Below are positions 28,407-41,303 of a stretch of 64,000 nucleotides of DNA, piece by piece. The notes beneath the pieces are model-generated. The model saw nothing but the letters and a program-made list of their open reading frames with translations. It was not told where the DNA came from and did not search any database. The DNA comes from Hemileia vastatrix (taxonomy: Eukaryota; Basidiomycota; Pucciniomycetes; Pucciniales; Zaghouaniaceae). The translations under genes were made by a program, and so were the position numbers. Location: NCBI GenBank assembly GCA_030280995.1, contig JASXTE010000004.1:17623185-17687184 (forward strand), given 5' to 3'. Position 1 is the first letter of the stretch. Each line of letters begins with the position of its first letter.

Positions 28407-29377
28407 GGAGAAGAGTGGAAAAAAGAGGGAAAATAAAAGCGACAAGAACGATCAAAGAGAGGATATTCAAGGAAAGCACCAAAAACAGTGATAAGTTGGA
28501 TAGGAGGGACAAGTCAGCTGCCCCCAATATAATCAGATGCTGTGATGGAGGATTGGAAAACGGGCAAAAGTCTGTAAAATGACAACCCAAAGAAATAAGG
28601 ATTTACAATTTTTATGACAAAATCTTCAATACTTAACCTCAAATAAAGCTATTACTAACACTGAAACATAAACTATAATCAAAACTCCAAATCAAAGGTA
28701 AATTGAAAACAAAAATAAAAAATAATGTAAATGTAAGAGTAAAAGTCAAGGGCCAAAAACAAGGAGAAGAAAACCGTAAACTGTAATAGACAAAAGGTGT
28801 TTGTGCATATCTGCAAGTACTGTTTGCTCTCTATATCTAAATGGACAATTCAATCTAAATCAACAATTTACTTCAAGTAGATTTATTCAGTTGAAAAAAT
28901 TGGAGGAATAAAAGCCCCAGCAATAAAAGAACAAGATAAAATCAAAAGTAAACCGCATACAAGTTAAATACATGGTTCATACATGCAGCAGGCTTGGCAT
29001 AATCATTCACTTGAATTTCAAATCCCAGGCACAATCAATGAGCGCACTGGCATGCTTCCACAACTGTAAAACAGTTGCGATAGACAAAACACAGACCGTC
29101 AACTAAGCTTGCCCAGGTGTTGTCGAATAAAGGGGGAAGAATCAACTCATAATACAGAATTTGAACAAATGGCTTCATCCTTCATTTCTGCTGTTTTGTG
29201 AACTCCAATCAACACACTTTTCAGAGGAGCACACCTCAGTTCTAATTCAGTCTTAATCAGCATCACACGAAGACAAGGCTCTTACATCATTTATGGCGTA
29301 CATATTTTCAAGTTCAGTGGAGATGGCGTTAGATATTGCTCTGATTTAAGTGAAGACGAAAGCATATGGTTTTATTA
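28407..29377. other. Upstream region of the transcription factor gene
   Basis: About 1 kb without recognisable genes. It should hold the promoter and possibly a further 5' exon of the regulator, but I see no clear TATA box or repeated motif. Confidence 0.5.
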
Positions 29378-29580
29378 GAGGGTCTCAAACATGGCTAATG
29401 GTGAAATACATTAAATTCATTTCAAGTCGTTAAAAAGTAGGTATACCCTTCCATGTTAAGTCATCAAAAGAAAAGTTTTAGGGAGTAAAAAACATCATAA
29501 TTGGAATTTTATTACCTATTTTTTTTCTTGAAAAAACTGGGATTTTGTAATGGCTGATTTGCCATGTTTGAGACCCCCTA
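29378..29580. mobile_element. MITE of about 203 bp, Harbinger-like ends
   Basis: Terminal inverted repeats: left GGGTCTCAAACATGGC (from 29380) and right GCCATGTTTGAGACCC (29561-29576). TTA triplets flank it at 29375-29377 and 29581-29583, compatible with a three-base target duplication. It has no coding capacity. The exact outer bases are uncertain by two or three positions. Confidence 0.65.
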
Positions 29581-31084
29581 TTATACAGATCTCAAGTGGT
29601 GACCTTAACAAGTATCAAATAAAGATCGCATCTATATCTCAAGATATCAAGTCAACATAATAATCCAAGTTCTTCAATCTCACACCCTCTCTCTTCCTTT
29701 TTTTTCAAAAAAAAAAAAAATCCTGCGATCACCCGCCTTTGGAGGATGAAACATTATATAACATGCACTATCATAAGAATTACAGGGTTTAGAGTTTTGT
29801 ACTACAAGGCCGTTATCACACTCTCTTTTCAATAAGTTACTTTTTGATAGAAGAATGTGGCTTGATTCGGAAAGTCCCCTTTGACTTACCCCATGCCTTG
29901 GCTATCAAACTTGATCGACTTCTCATCGTAATTTGTTTTCTAGTTTGATTTATTTCCTTAGTTCAATCAGAAAACAGAAGCGTCGTGTCATCAAGTGTCA
30001 AAATATTGGCTCAACTGAATGGTTTGAATAAACCGCCGATCGCTGTTTTGGAATCGTTTCATAATTTTTATATACATAAGTCTGCCAAAGTACGCGGCTA
30101 AGTGTGACTGCAGAGAATTTTTTTTGTCAGTGGCCAAAAATTCTCATGTGGGACCAATTTTTCTATAGAGCAACTGCAGCTATTTCGCAACTCCTTGTAT
30201 TTTTATTTTCTCCCTACTCCCGCCAAAAAGCATAGTTCAGCTGAGCTAAGCTCATGATTTTGGCTGGAGATAACAGGTAAGAATACCGCAACCCTCTTCG
30301 AAATAGCACTATCTGGCGAAAAATTGGACCTGATTCGATGACAATCTAATTACGTAATCTTCTCAACTTCATACAACTCTCCACCGTGTACAACCTACAC
30401 TACACACAAAGTCCAATATACCTAATGGGCAATACTGGAGGGTGAGTTAGGTATATTCCGTGGAGGGAAGCATCAGGAATTTTATTTTTTGTTAATAACA
30501 TTTATTTTTGGGGAGGGGGGGCAGAAATTACACCCAACTTTCTTCCTGCAATATACCCAGTAGGCATATTACACTTTTTACATGATGCTATTGACCATGT
30601 ACAGAGTGACAAAAGAAATTACCGCCTGTTTTTTCCCCTCATATCTTGCTAAATATTCACTCTGCAGACATGACCTAGTCTTCAATCCGCCATTAAATTA
30701 ATGGCAGATAAAAAATGAAATACTACAATTATTTTCCACCACTTTTTTTGACAATTTGATAAGGGGCATATCAAAGTTAGAGTTTAATCAGACTTTTATT
30801 TTTACGTGGGATATTCCTTTATAGCTGAAAATTGGGGTATTAGAAAAAAATAAACACACTGTTTCACTTTTCTTATCCACTATTCAAGGGGCTAGTGGAT
30901 GAGAAAATGAAAATGAGACATAGTTTTTTTTGTTAGGACCACTACTCTTAACTATTATGGTTTAAGTTATCCTGATCAAATCTACTATTTCTTAATATTT
31001 AATATTTTTCCTTTTAGTTTTTCATCTATTCTTATTCATGACTTTTTCTTTTATTTTACCCACTTGATGTATAGTGAAATAAAA
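29581..31084. other. Intergenic; one isolated hairpin shared with the Harbinger ends
   Basis: No gene recognised. At about 30872-30903 a hairpin TTATCCACT...GGGGCTAGTGGATGAG resembles the subterminal hairpin of the two Harbinger elements, perhaps a fragment of another copy. G- and C-rich tracts occur at 30511-30522. Confidence 0.5.
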
Positions 31085-32980
31085 GGGGGTATCAATGTTC
31101 AGGGATCCGCAATTAGGGATCAGGAATTTTTCTTGCCACGATCAGACATTATTAATTGCAGATAATTCTTATCCACTAGCCCAAGGGCTAGTGAATAAGG
31201 TATGCAAAATAATGCATTATCCCACCTCTTATACCCCAATTTCTGTTCTTAATTCCTGATCCAAAACTCATCACATCCATGATTGATTTGTAAGAAAGTC
31301 ACATGACATATAATTGTGGATGCCATCTTTATGTGTCTCTTCACTCTATGCTACTTTATTTTGGTGGTGAACACGTAACATTTTTTCTCATCCTTATGTG
31401 TCTCTTCACTCTATGCTACTTAATTTTGGTGGTAAATAAATAACATTTTTTTCTATCTACACACCCCACCTGCTAATTTGGTGGCAAATTCCCACTTTCC
31501 ACTCATCATCTAAACCTTCTACCAACAATAATAAAGCATCTCTCTAATAGGAAGCAGCTTCACTCAGCTATGAATGCTATCACTATAACTTTAGCTGCTG
31601 ACTTTAATTCTGACTTGGGTTTGGAAGACACTTTAGCTTATATGTCTTTTCAATGATCTTTATGAAGAAGAGGATCCCAAAACTGCGCCAGCTCTCTCCT
31701 TACTTGAATCACAAATCATTCTTTCAACCAACATATGCTATTTTATTATGCCAATCACCCTCCAACATTTTGAAACACAATCCTTTTAATTTTTTTTTCA
31801 TAATCTCCAGATTTTCAGCTTGTGTGCTTTATTCACTTTGTTTGGTGTTTTTGTTTTTTGCATATTCATTTTTATTTTGAATTTACACTGAATGTCTCTT
31901 TTTTGGATGTTTCATTTGTTTTCATTCACCATCTCAACATCAAATCACATGTTTTCTGCAATCGCATAATTTTTCACTGTTTCTTTTTTTCATTCATCCC
32001 TCATATCCTATCCTCCTCTCCTCAAACATCCCTCAAACAATTTGGTTTTATTTATTTTCTCATCTCATCTCTCCAGGCAAGTCATTTTATTCCTTTGTTG
32101 ATTTTTTGATTGCTAATTATATATATTTTTTGTTTTTTTTCTGTTTTTTATTTCTTTTCTGTATCTAAATTTTTTTTGTAAGTGGCTATTTTTCATTTTT
32201 ATGGTAAAATTAACCTTTTTTATCTCTCCCTCTTTTCTTTCTTTTTTAGCTCCATCACCCTACTCATCATTCCTCCTTGGCATGGTCATTATCCCCCCTT
32301 TCCCCTATTTCACTTTTTCTTGGTTCCATGTCATTAAAAAACATACATTGTACATTCTTTATGCATTTCACTTACTCCATATTCAATTTCCCCCAAATTT
32401 CAACATCATTCTTTCTCACTCCATTTTTCCCACTTTTCAATCAAGGTAAGTTTCATCTCCTTTTTTTCATGTCTATATGATATCTCTTTCCCTCTATAAA
32501 AATTTCATACTTAAATATATGCATGACTCTTATTTGGATAACAGTGGACTTATTAAACTCTTCTTGTTCTCATCTCCATTACCACTTTTCAAGTTTTTGT
32601 AAAATTTTGAAAATAAGAATCGGAATTAGAGTTAGGTTTATTTGAATCTAATGTCCTTTTAACTAAAGATTTTCATGAAGATTAACTTTCATTTCCCACA
32701 AACAGATTTGAATTTGGTTCAGTTGTTGCTGAGATATTGACCTTTAAAGTCAAGCCTTTTTTCCCAATTTAACTTTTTTATCTCATGTTTTTATGTAACA
32801 AATTTGGGTTAGGCTTATTTAAATCAGATCTCCTTTATTGAAGTCTCTGCTGAAGCCTATCTTTTATTTTCCACAAATAGGTTTGAATTTGGTTCAGTGG
32901 TTACTGAGATTTTGACCTTAAAAGTTGAGCCTTTTTTCACAAATGTCACTTAATTTATTTTATGTTTTTATATTTCATAA
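31085..32980 (+). mobile_element. Internally deleted Harbinger derivative, inverted relative of 20.4-23.2 kb
   Basis: It begins GGGGGTATCAATGTTCAGGG at 31085, the reverse complement of the right end of the first element. It then matches that element inverted: the hairpin near 31169-31200, the 5' leader, and the subterminal repeats near 32630-32950. The transposase is missing. The remnant of the N-terminal coding region (about 31560-31640) jumps directly to the C-terminal codons for NDLYEEEDP near 31650-31675. The right terminus is not evident and may be lost. Short hydrophobic open frames inside it are not genes. Confidence 0.7.
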
Positions 32981-33119
32981 TTAGTGAATAAGGCTTCTGA
33001 AACACTTATCTGATGATTATCTAGGCTTTTATCTCCCAATTCTTAGGATCACTCAATTATTTCTTGGCCAATTGCTTTAAAAATTATATATTTGTGCATT
33101 TCAATCTAATCATAAACTG

Positions 33120-33600
33120 GAAAAGAAAGCTGGAATTTCAAATTGGATAGATATAGAATGGGTTAAACCCAGTAATTATTATATCTTTTATTCTAATGTT
33201 ATGATAAACTATGGAGGATCTCATAGCCAGAGGTATGTGAAAAAATTGATTCTAATATGCTTACTTTTTGGCTTTTCTGCTATATCAATCCTATTACTGG
33301 AAGACCAACCCCTTCACCTGCTAAAATCAAATGCCATTAAATATACTTTTCAGATCAAAAATGTATCATGCACTTTGGTTTAGGAACCAGGATTAAGGAA
33401 TTTTTTTATAATTCTTCAAGAAATAATCATCAAAATACTAAGGCACCTCTTGGGTTGGAATCTTGCAAAAAGTTTACTAATTTTGGATGTTCTTTTCAGA
33501 TCAATAAATGTTTTATAAACTGGGTAAGTAAGGTAAGGTGTAAAGGTTCAATGGCTACTAAAACATTAGGGAGGGGTTCTAAATATGGTAATTAAAGGAT
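33120..33600 (+). pseudogene. Possible degraded Tet-like 2OG-Fe(II) oxygenase relic
   Basis: Fragments in shifting frames resemble the C-terminal half of fungal Tet-like proteins: FCYINPITGRPTPSPAK near 33265-33330, then SRNNHQNTKAPLGL and TNFGCSFQINKCFINWV at about 33415-33525. The latter matches in position the TRIGSSIQIS strand of the gene at 10.8-12.1 kb. Several stops and frame changes separate the pieces. Identification is tentative. Confidence 0.35.
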
Positions 33601-33960
33601 TTTTAAATTTTTATTTTTATTTCTTAAATTTTTAATTTATAAGTTAGTAAAGATAATAAATTAATTTAAGTATTTCACCATCAAGCCCTTGTGCTGTATA
33701 AAGGTGTTAATTCAATTATATTCTATGAATGAGTTCATAATACCATTCTTGTCATATGATTTCTTTGACTTTGCTCATGAAATCATTGACAGATAGTATT
33801 TGGGACTCCTTTACTTGGTTGATTATCTTTATTAATTGTTTTACTTATTATTTATTAAATAAAATAAAAATTTGGTAGTTCTTACCCACTTCCAGAGTAA
33901 ATTGAAGGGTGGGGGTATTGCCAAATTTTCAAATAAAATGTGTAAATCTTTTGACTTGAA

Positions 33961-34325
33961 AGAAATTTGAAATGAAATATGAATGAAAAAAATAGTCATC
34001 AAACATTTTGATTAAGCAGTCAATTTCCTCAACAGATTTATTAGCTTTAATGCACTATATCAAGAAAACATTCAAAAAAAATTGGATTGAAATATGAACA
34101 AAAAAAATAAAAAAAAACTGGTCATCAAACACTTTCATTAACCAGTCAATTTCCTCAACAGATTTATTAGCTTTAATTCATTCTATCAAGAAATATTTCT
34201 AAAAAAATTTGGAATCAAATATGAATGAAATAAAAAACCTAGTCATTAAAAATTTTCATTAAGCATTCAATTTCCTCAACAGATTTTTTAGCTTTAACAC
34301 ATTCTATCAAGAAAACTTTTTTTTT
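33961..34325. repeat. Three tandem copies of a roughly 124-bp unit
   Basis: The block TCAATTTCCTCAACAGATTT recurs near 34019, 34146 and 34269, each followed by a GCTTTAA and ATCAAGAAA segment and preceded by GTCATCAAA or GTCATTAAA. The copies are diverged and AT-rich with no coding sense. Confidence 0.75.
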
Positions 34326-35133
34326 TGAAAAATCTTCAAGTTGATACTTCAGTTTCATTTGATCCAAAAGGAAATTGTACTCAAGAGCCTTCTCCCCTTT
34401 CTTTATCTAAAATTTCTTCTCCTTCAGATCATGTGCTTTCTCATCCCTCTTTAAAGAAAGCTCAAATGTCTTCTCCTACTCTAGCTTCAAACTATCTTGC
34501 TTGAGAATCCTCATTTCATTCATTAGCCTTTTTAGAAATAAAAAAAAGAAATACAAATTAAAAATTAAACAACTAGACAAGAAATAAAAGCTCACTGTAG
34601 TGAGATCAGGTTGGTTTATATTTCCATAAGATTCTAGAGAAAAGATATCTTGATTGGTGGGAGTCAAATAAGGGGAGGCTTGAGTAGACGTGGAAAGAAA
34701 AAGATTTCTTTCAAAATCATGTTTATAGATATCATCTTTTTGCAGGATGAACATTGGCTTGCTCTCCAAAATATGGAATCCATCTCTTTATATTAACACC
34801 ATAAATAATCAAGTTTATTGTCTATAGTTTTGATGCCCTTACTGATACCAAGGTCAGTAATACCAAAACCAGTGGAAGATGAAACAGTCTTAGCCTTCTT
34901 GTATTTGGCTTGATAGTGCTTGAAGCATTCAGAAATCTGTTTAGGCAAAAGATTAATCCTTCTGTTTGTCTTATTTCATAATTCATTTGCCATTAGAAGA
35001 TATCCATTGACTTTTTATACAGGGAGACATCCTAATTTATTTACATTCTCAGTACCAAAACAAGGATAATAATTAGTTTTAGTTTTCAGCCAGTTGATAA
35101 GTATGAGATGGTCACCTTTTTTTAGTTGAACGG
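34326..35133. other. Flank left of the retrotransposon nest, nothing recognised
   Basis: No gene identified. Some Ser/Lys-rich reading fragments are visible but broken. Confidence 0.45.
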
Positions 35134-36370
35134 TGTAGAAAAAAAACAGTTCTATAATACTAAGCTATAGACACAGTCCAAGATGGGTTGGTTCTTCTTT
35201 CCAAACAGAAAAATATTTAAAAAGAAGCACTTGCCACTCTAATTTTTAAGACAGTGAAAGAAAATATTATAAGTATGGTTATCTAACTTTTTTGGAGAAG
35301 AAAATAGAGTAAACCTGTAGAAATTTTTGTTATGAAAAAGGGAAATGTATATTTTAAAATAAGTAATCAATCTGTTAGCTAAATATATTATCAGTAGGCA
35401 CTAGTATCCTAAGTCACTCCCTCTTGAAGTGCTCTATTCAATACTGTCCTTACTGTAGCAATAAAATAACTCTACAGCACTAATTCTGGTATTCTCACCT
35501 GTTATGCACAAAAAAATATAATGTATCTCTTTTTTCTTTTATCTTTTACACTCTATACTTTAGTCTGTACACAGTTCGCCCCTCTCTTTCTAAAAGATTA
35601 GTGCTGTTTATATACACCTTTATTTTCAGAGCCCTACCTTTACTTGTTTTCCTACATAAGTTTAGGGCCATACAAGAATATCAAACAATATCTAAATACC
35701 TCATTAGTCTATGTAAAATTTTTAGTGTAAGTCTTGGTTCTAATAGCACCTGAAACATCTAGAAAAAAATACTATTAGCGCCTGAAAATCAACTCTCCTG
35801 TACATACCCTACATTTTAATAGGTCCTGTACTGCCTTTGTGCCTATTGTATAACCCATTCTCAAAACATGAGTCCCTGCTAATAGTAAACCATCTGTACT
35901 AAGCAAATGACTTCCCTATTTCAAATCTTACTCACTACTCCTTTCTTTGAGTGCTACTTGCAAACTATTTGTTCTTCTAGAGCTACCTTCTATCTTTGAT
36001 GCATTTTTCATCTCAATGGGTGAACACCGCTTTAACTAAAAGGCATCATCCTTATCTAGGCATGATTTTTTATACCATTGCTCGCCGCTTTTCCTTAACT
36101 CTGTAGTATGCATCTAGCACTTCCCATGACTCTAGCAAGTACATACCATATTTTCTTGTCTTATAGTCCATATTATGTACTTCCCCCTAACATTTTTCTT
36201 CTGCTCATAAATACATAGTACACAAAAAAAATGTGCGCAGAGAGCTTGTTTTATCTGCACTTTTGAAAACCCCTTTGTTGTGCTTCCGTGACCATCCTAC
36301 CTGAAAGCCCCTTCTTTGCACTTCCTGCTAACTAAGACATTTGCTGAGTTATTGAAAGATGTGTACCACA
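35134..36370 (-). repeat. 3' LTR of E3 (reverse orientation)
   Basis: It begins TGTAG at 35134 and ends TACCACA at 36370. On the reverse strand it therefore runs TGTGG...CTACA, like the E2 LTR. Shared words with the E2 LTRs include GACACAGTCCAAGATGGGTT near 35169 (compare 57664). Purine-rich sequence (AGAGGGAGAC on the reverse strand) just outside 36370 fits a polypurine tract. Confidence 0.75.
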
Positions 36371-36521
36371 GTCTCCCTCTACTTGTGTCTATCCCCAGGC
36401 GCTATAGAACCAGGTGCATATCTTGCAATTTTTCTTCATTCCTTGTTCTTCTCTTCCTTCATCTTCTAGTCTCTTCTATTATTAGTTTTCCTTCATCTTC
36501 TTCAACTATCCTTTTCTAAAC

Positions 36522-37391
36522 ATGAACAATAACAAAAATATCAACCACAACATCCATCAATTTGTGGACACAAAAAAATCTTACATCACCAATTCCCCTA
36601 TTGTCAAATTTGTTCTGACTGGAGTGGAGAATTGTCAGTGTTGTACTGAAAACAGCATTACTCCATGTTGCTTCTCCAATGCTTGCCATGGTAACGGCTT
36701 CTTCACTGTAAGTTTCATTTTTCTCCTTTTTCCTTCCTAAATATTTGGAACTGATCTCCTTTTCTCCCCTTTTTGATAGTCTTGGGACTTCTGAAAAAGT
36801 AGCAAAAAGAAATGCAGTCTCAATTTTCTTGCTACCATGCTACTACTGCCATTGATCCAAACGCATTGACATCAAATCTAATGAGTAAGCTGGCCATCAA
36901 GTGCCCTGCTCCTAAGAGAGCAAAAAAAACTCATCTCTCTCCAACTCTAAGCACTGCATCAAATACAACACATCATTCACTCTTCTCTGAAGACTTGATT
37001 CACACAGTAAGTTTCTCTTCCCTTTATTTTCTCTTCTTAATAAATTTTGTTTTTCTAACAAAAATATTTACCTTCTTTTCCTATTTAGGATGTCCTTAAC
37101 ACTCCTTATGCTGCAATGCCTTCAACTCCTTGCATCAAAATTACCATCCCAGGTCTAGAAGAATATCCCTTCTGGGATGTGACACCTCACAATTCCTTCT
37201 CTCCCCCTGTTGAGACTGAAGTTACCTGGACTGAACAAGAGGCCCCTACTCCACCTTTCACTCCTGAAAATTGGTTCTCAATGCCCCCAACTTCAGCCAC
37301 TTCATTTGAGGAAGAAGCTCCTTGTCTTGATCTCCCTTTCCCTGAAGATTGGCAAGGTCTAAATTGTGTCGTTGCCACCCCTTACTATTGA
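36522..37391 (+). CDS. Gene A of E3: unknown Cys-rich protein, antisense to pol
   Basis: I infer exons 36522-36707, 36803-37006 and 37089-37391. Donors are GTAAGT and the acceptors (AAGTAG, ATTTAG) keep frame, giving 230 residues. The N-terminal third holds a Cys cluster, NCQCCTENSITPCCFSNAC, with another Cys in QFSCYHATTAID after the intron. Then comes a basic patch (KCPAPKRAKKTH), a Pro-rich segment, and WQGLNCVVATPYY before TGA 37389-37391. The frame continues open after that TGA to about 37560 (MINQVNTSFDAVF...KKWEYAFLNRC), and this extension aligns weakly with the C-terminus of the E2 copy at 63805-64000. The TGA may therefore be a mutation. It begins 150 bp from the inner LTR edge. Function unknown; a zinc-binding protein is possible. 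Confidence 0.55.
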
Positions 37392-38049
37392 ATGATAAAC
37401 CAAGTCAATACTTCCTTTGACGCAGTATTTTCCTATCTCAAAAACACTCCCTCTCTTGACAAACAAGACGTTGAAAACCACATTGTCTTAGTCAAAACAC
37501 TGAATTTGACTTATACTAACATATACAAAAAATGGGAGTATGCCTTTCTCAATAGGTGTTAAAGTAAGTCCCATCCTTTTCCTTATTCACTATTTTGAAT
37601 GCTAACTTTTCTTTCTTTCTTCAGAAAATTTTTTATTTATACCTTATTTTAAAGTCATGTAAATAGTGTATTTTTATTATTATTTTGTCTTGTAATAATA
37701 ATCTATCTTCCCCAATAAATTCTGTTGCCAACATCACCCCATTATTATTCTGTGAGAGTAAAAACTTTATTAGATCTTAAAAATAAAATTTATCCTGCAA
37801 GCTTCTTGTTTTGACTTCCTTCTGAATAGCCTTGAGACAATAAAAATTTTCCCATATAATGTAATTTTTTAGTGCCTCATCTGCCTTATCCTCATATTCT
37901 TGAAGTAAGTTCAGATCATCCCAAGATCTTGCGCTCCTTAGTGCTAACCTTATTTCCTGTAAATATTGTTACACTTCATTCTTCTGCTGATTAGCATCCC
38001 CACTTGGATGCTATTCAACGCTTGCCTTTGCTTGTATTTTAACAGAGCC

Positions 38050-38058
38050 TATAAATAG
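38050..38058 (+). promoter_or_regulatory. TATA box of gene B (E3 copy)
   Basis: TATAAATAG, about 60 bp upstream of the gene B ATG. An identical CTATAAATAG stands in the equivalent place of the E2 copy (63319-63328), and both lie about 490 bp after the end of gene A. Confidence 0.6.
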
Positions 38059-38547
38059 ACCTGGAAATATATGCTCTTTACTTATCCAAACTCAGTGCTT
38101 TCATAAGTCTAATTAGTCATGACCCAATACCATACTTTACCCAAAGATCAAGCTTGTAGCTTTTTCTGTTGAGGTAATTTTAACTGTACCTTTTCTAAGC
38201 CTTGCTGCTATGCCACCTTTAGACCTGCCTGTGATAGCTGTTTTAGATATCACAAAACTTGCACTTTATCTTATACTTATCTTTCATCCCCCAATGAATT
38301 CATTCAGTTTCCAACTGGAAATACATCTAGCGCCCCTACTTTTCTAGCTAGCTCCAGTAAAGGTACCCTTTCTTCTATTGAAACTTTACCAACTGTAGAC
38401 AATCCTATAGTACTAGCTATAGGCCTTGACCTAGGGAGTTGGAGTAAAACTGGAGATAAAAACTGCTTTCCCTTTGAAAAAATAAAGTGATATTTACCTG
38501 CTACAGTAAATTGGTTCTTGTTGCTAAAGCCCCTTTTCCAACACACT

Positions 38548-39504
38548 TGACTGCCTGATCAGCCAAGAAAGTAGTCTCCAGACAGACTACCAAACCAAAG
38601 AGCTGAAATGTAGACCAATGTCCACAACAGAGAAAGCAATGATACTTGATGTAGGTTGCAAATCCACACCAGAGACAGCAATAATACTTGATATAGCTTT
38701 CAAGACTATACCAGAGAAACCAGTTGCCAAGTTAAGTTAAATGAAGAACTCACCTTGCAACAAACACAGCCAATTGTGGCCAAAAAACAGTGAAAACTGA
38801 GTGAGGAACAAGGATATCATCTCTGGATGGTTGTATGATAATTAAAGTTTCCCCAAGCTGTCTTATTCACTATGTACACAGACCACTATCTAAAAGCCCA
38901 TGCACACCAACAAATTTGGCGTTCTTGAGCGCCAAATTGCATAAAACCCCTCTAGAAACACTTCCCAGCCTTCTAGCACCAAGGCAGGAGGTCCACCCAC
39001 CTCAGGTGGCCGGACCACCCTGAAGCCAGAAAACCACTGAAAACCTCCAAAAATACCCAAAATACTTAGAAAAATCTACTACAACTACTAAAACCTTTAA
39101 AACACACAATTAGGCTATAACAACATTGTGACATAAAATGTAGAGAAACATTAGCTCGTTCTAATGGTACTAAGCACTTAACCCTAAGACTTAAGGCTAG
39201 CCCATAAAACACAAAAAACAAAATTAAACAGCTATCTTTTTAAATGAAAAATGAGAAATTATCCCCTCAATACTTCTAATCTGAAAAATGTCTTAAAGAC
39301 ATAAAATATAGAGAAAATATGGGGCTATCCAATGGTAGTACCCACATTCCCACAGTCCCAATATTTGCTGAATAATTCCAGAAAAACACCCAATTAATAA
39401 ATAATGCCATTTAAGACATATCAAAACAATTACAGATAGCCCAACAAAGGGCTCTTCCAATGTTGTAAGAACACACTGCCAATAGTGCGACTCTCTCTGC
39501 ATAC
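38548..39504. mobile_element. About 1 kb of inserted non-coding DNA inside gene B
   Basis: It interrupts the match between the two gene B copies. Edges are approximate: TGCCTGATCAGCC near 38551 and CTCTCTCTGCA near 39501 would make a TG...CA pair, as in a solo LTR. It contains the phrase GGGGCTATCCAATGGTA, also found in the E1 LTR (GAGCTATCCAATGGTACC), so a diverged solo LTR of that group is likely. No clear target duplication. Confidence 0.4.
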
Positions 39505-39871
39505 TCTCACAGAGAAATTTCCATTCAACCTAAATCTGAATCATCTACACCTTCTGAAAAAGATGTTGCAATGCAATCATCCTCTACCTTCACAGCTAAC
39601 ACTGTAAGAGTGCTTTCTCCTTTGGCACAGCCTACAAATTTACTAGCAAGTAGGTCTATCATCTTCATTTTCAAATAATCATCCCTAATTCTTCTTTCTT
39701 CAAAGGCTTTAGAAAATCTATATGCTTAGGAATGTTTTAGGATGGGCTCCCCAACCCCTTCAATTTGTACATTTGATGCAAATCTTCTCACACCTTTGCC
39801 TCATTTATGATGCCATGTCATCCTCATGCAACCATGCTCCTGAATTTTCTGATGATGAAATAACTGCCCGC

Positions 39872-41303
39872 TGTAGAGTAGACTCCTACAGTCACCTTGC
39901 TGCAGGCAGAATCCAAAGGAGTTGGAAAAACAAAAAGAAATCCCTGTCCCTCTAAGTAAACGTAAGATTCAATTAACTAAGCTTGAAGATCTGCTTGAAG
40001 AGTTGGATAAGTTGAAAATCTGAGAGAAAGACTTTGAAAGTGTTGGAAACCTATAATATAGAAAAAAATAAGTGCAATAAATTATTACACCCCCAAAACA
40101 AATACCTTATACCAGATTACACTGATACAAGTCACAGAAAATACTTAGAACAAGCCACAACACTTGCCCCAGAGACTGAAAAGTACAGTAAAGTACCCCA
40201 GAAACTACCCTTGGGATGATCTGTTCAAAGGTGCCTTATTAAAGGTCTGCCCCAGATTTACCCAGTTTCCCACCAAAATTAAAGAGTGTTCTTTATTATA
40301 TTTTTATTTTATAAATTTTATAAGAAAAGAAATAAATTTGAGTCACCCAGGATAAGAGCTATCCAATGGTACCCTATATGTTGATATTTTTTTATTATAA
40401 TTGTTGTTATATGTCATATATTGTTAATTATCAAAAAAGACCCTTGTTATCGAAACTAAAAGACAAAAAACATGTAAAAGACTAAGATTCTCCCCTTCTA
40501 TCTGATTCTCCTCCTCCAGAACTTTCCAAAAATACCCTACATGCATAGGATCTACAATAAACTATTGATCTAACAAGCATGATAAATTCTAACCAAATTT
40601 TTCCACAATAGCCAAACTTTTCTGCAGTGACCAAACTTTGCACTGGTGATCAGACTTTTCTACAGTGACTAAACTTTACCACAGTGCCCAGACTTTTCTG
40701 CACTGACCAAACTTTGCACTGGTGATCAGACTTTCCTACAGTGACCAAACTTTACCACAGTGACCAAACTTTGCACTGGTGATCAGACTTTCCCATTGTG
40801 AGAAAATTTTGAAACAATGAGCTCTTTTTGCCATAATGAGCTAATTTGGCCAGAGTGAGTTAATCTTTTCACCATAACCAAACTTTTCCACAATGACAGA
40901 ATTTTTCCACTACACTTCGCTTTTGCACCAGAAAATCACCGGAGAGAACCGGAGTGCACTGGAAAAAAATGGCTACTCCATGAGCACACTGCATCCACTA
41001 AAAATACCAAGAGAGCCCTAAAAAATCCAGTAAAACCAATACCCAATCCATGAAACCATCAAATAACAATAGGAATACCAACATATATCCATTCCAAAAC
41101 ACCATAAATCCTCTAAAAAAAAATCACCATAAATACTCCAAAAAATCACCATAAATACTCCAAAAAATCACCATAAATCCACCCAAAAAAATCCAGTTAA
41201 CTCCCTTCAACCAAATTAACACCTGCTAACACCAAGGTTCTCTTCCAACCAAGGTCCAATCAAATTTTCATCTAAGTAGCCTACCCAGATTTGGAATTCC
41301 ACA
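39872..41303 (-). repeat. 3' LTR of E1 (1.43 kb) with internal minisatellite
   Basis: It matches 49697-51048 nearly throughout. A minisatellite of roughly 20-bp units (CAGTGACCAAACTTT and GTGATCAGACTTT types) spans about 40612-40800, and short ATCACCATAAATACTCC units follow near 41120-41180. Extra copies of both explain why this LTR is about 80 bp longer than its partner. The 61-codon open frame shared by both LTRs is not a gene. Confidence 0.85.

Noticed and set aside
40034..40355. Small open frames repeated at 49859-50180
   Set aside because: They occur in both LTRs of E1 only because the LTRs are copies; no start context, motif or conservation supports a protein.
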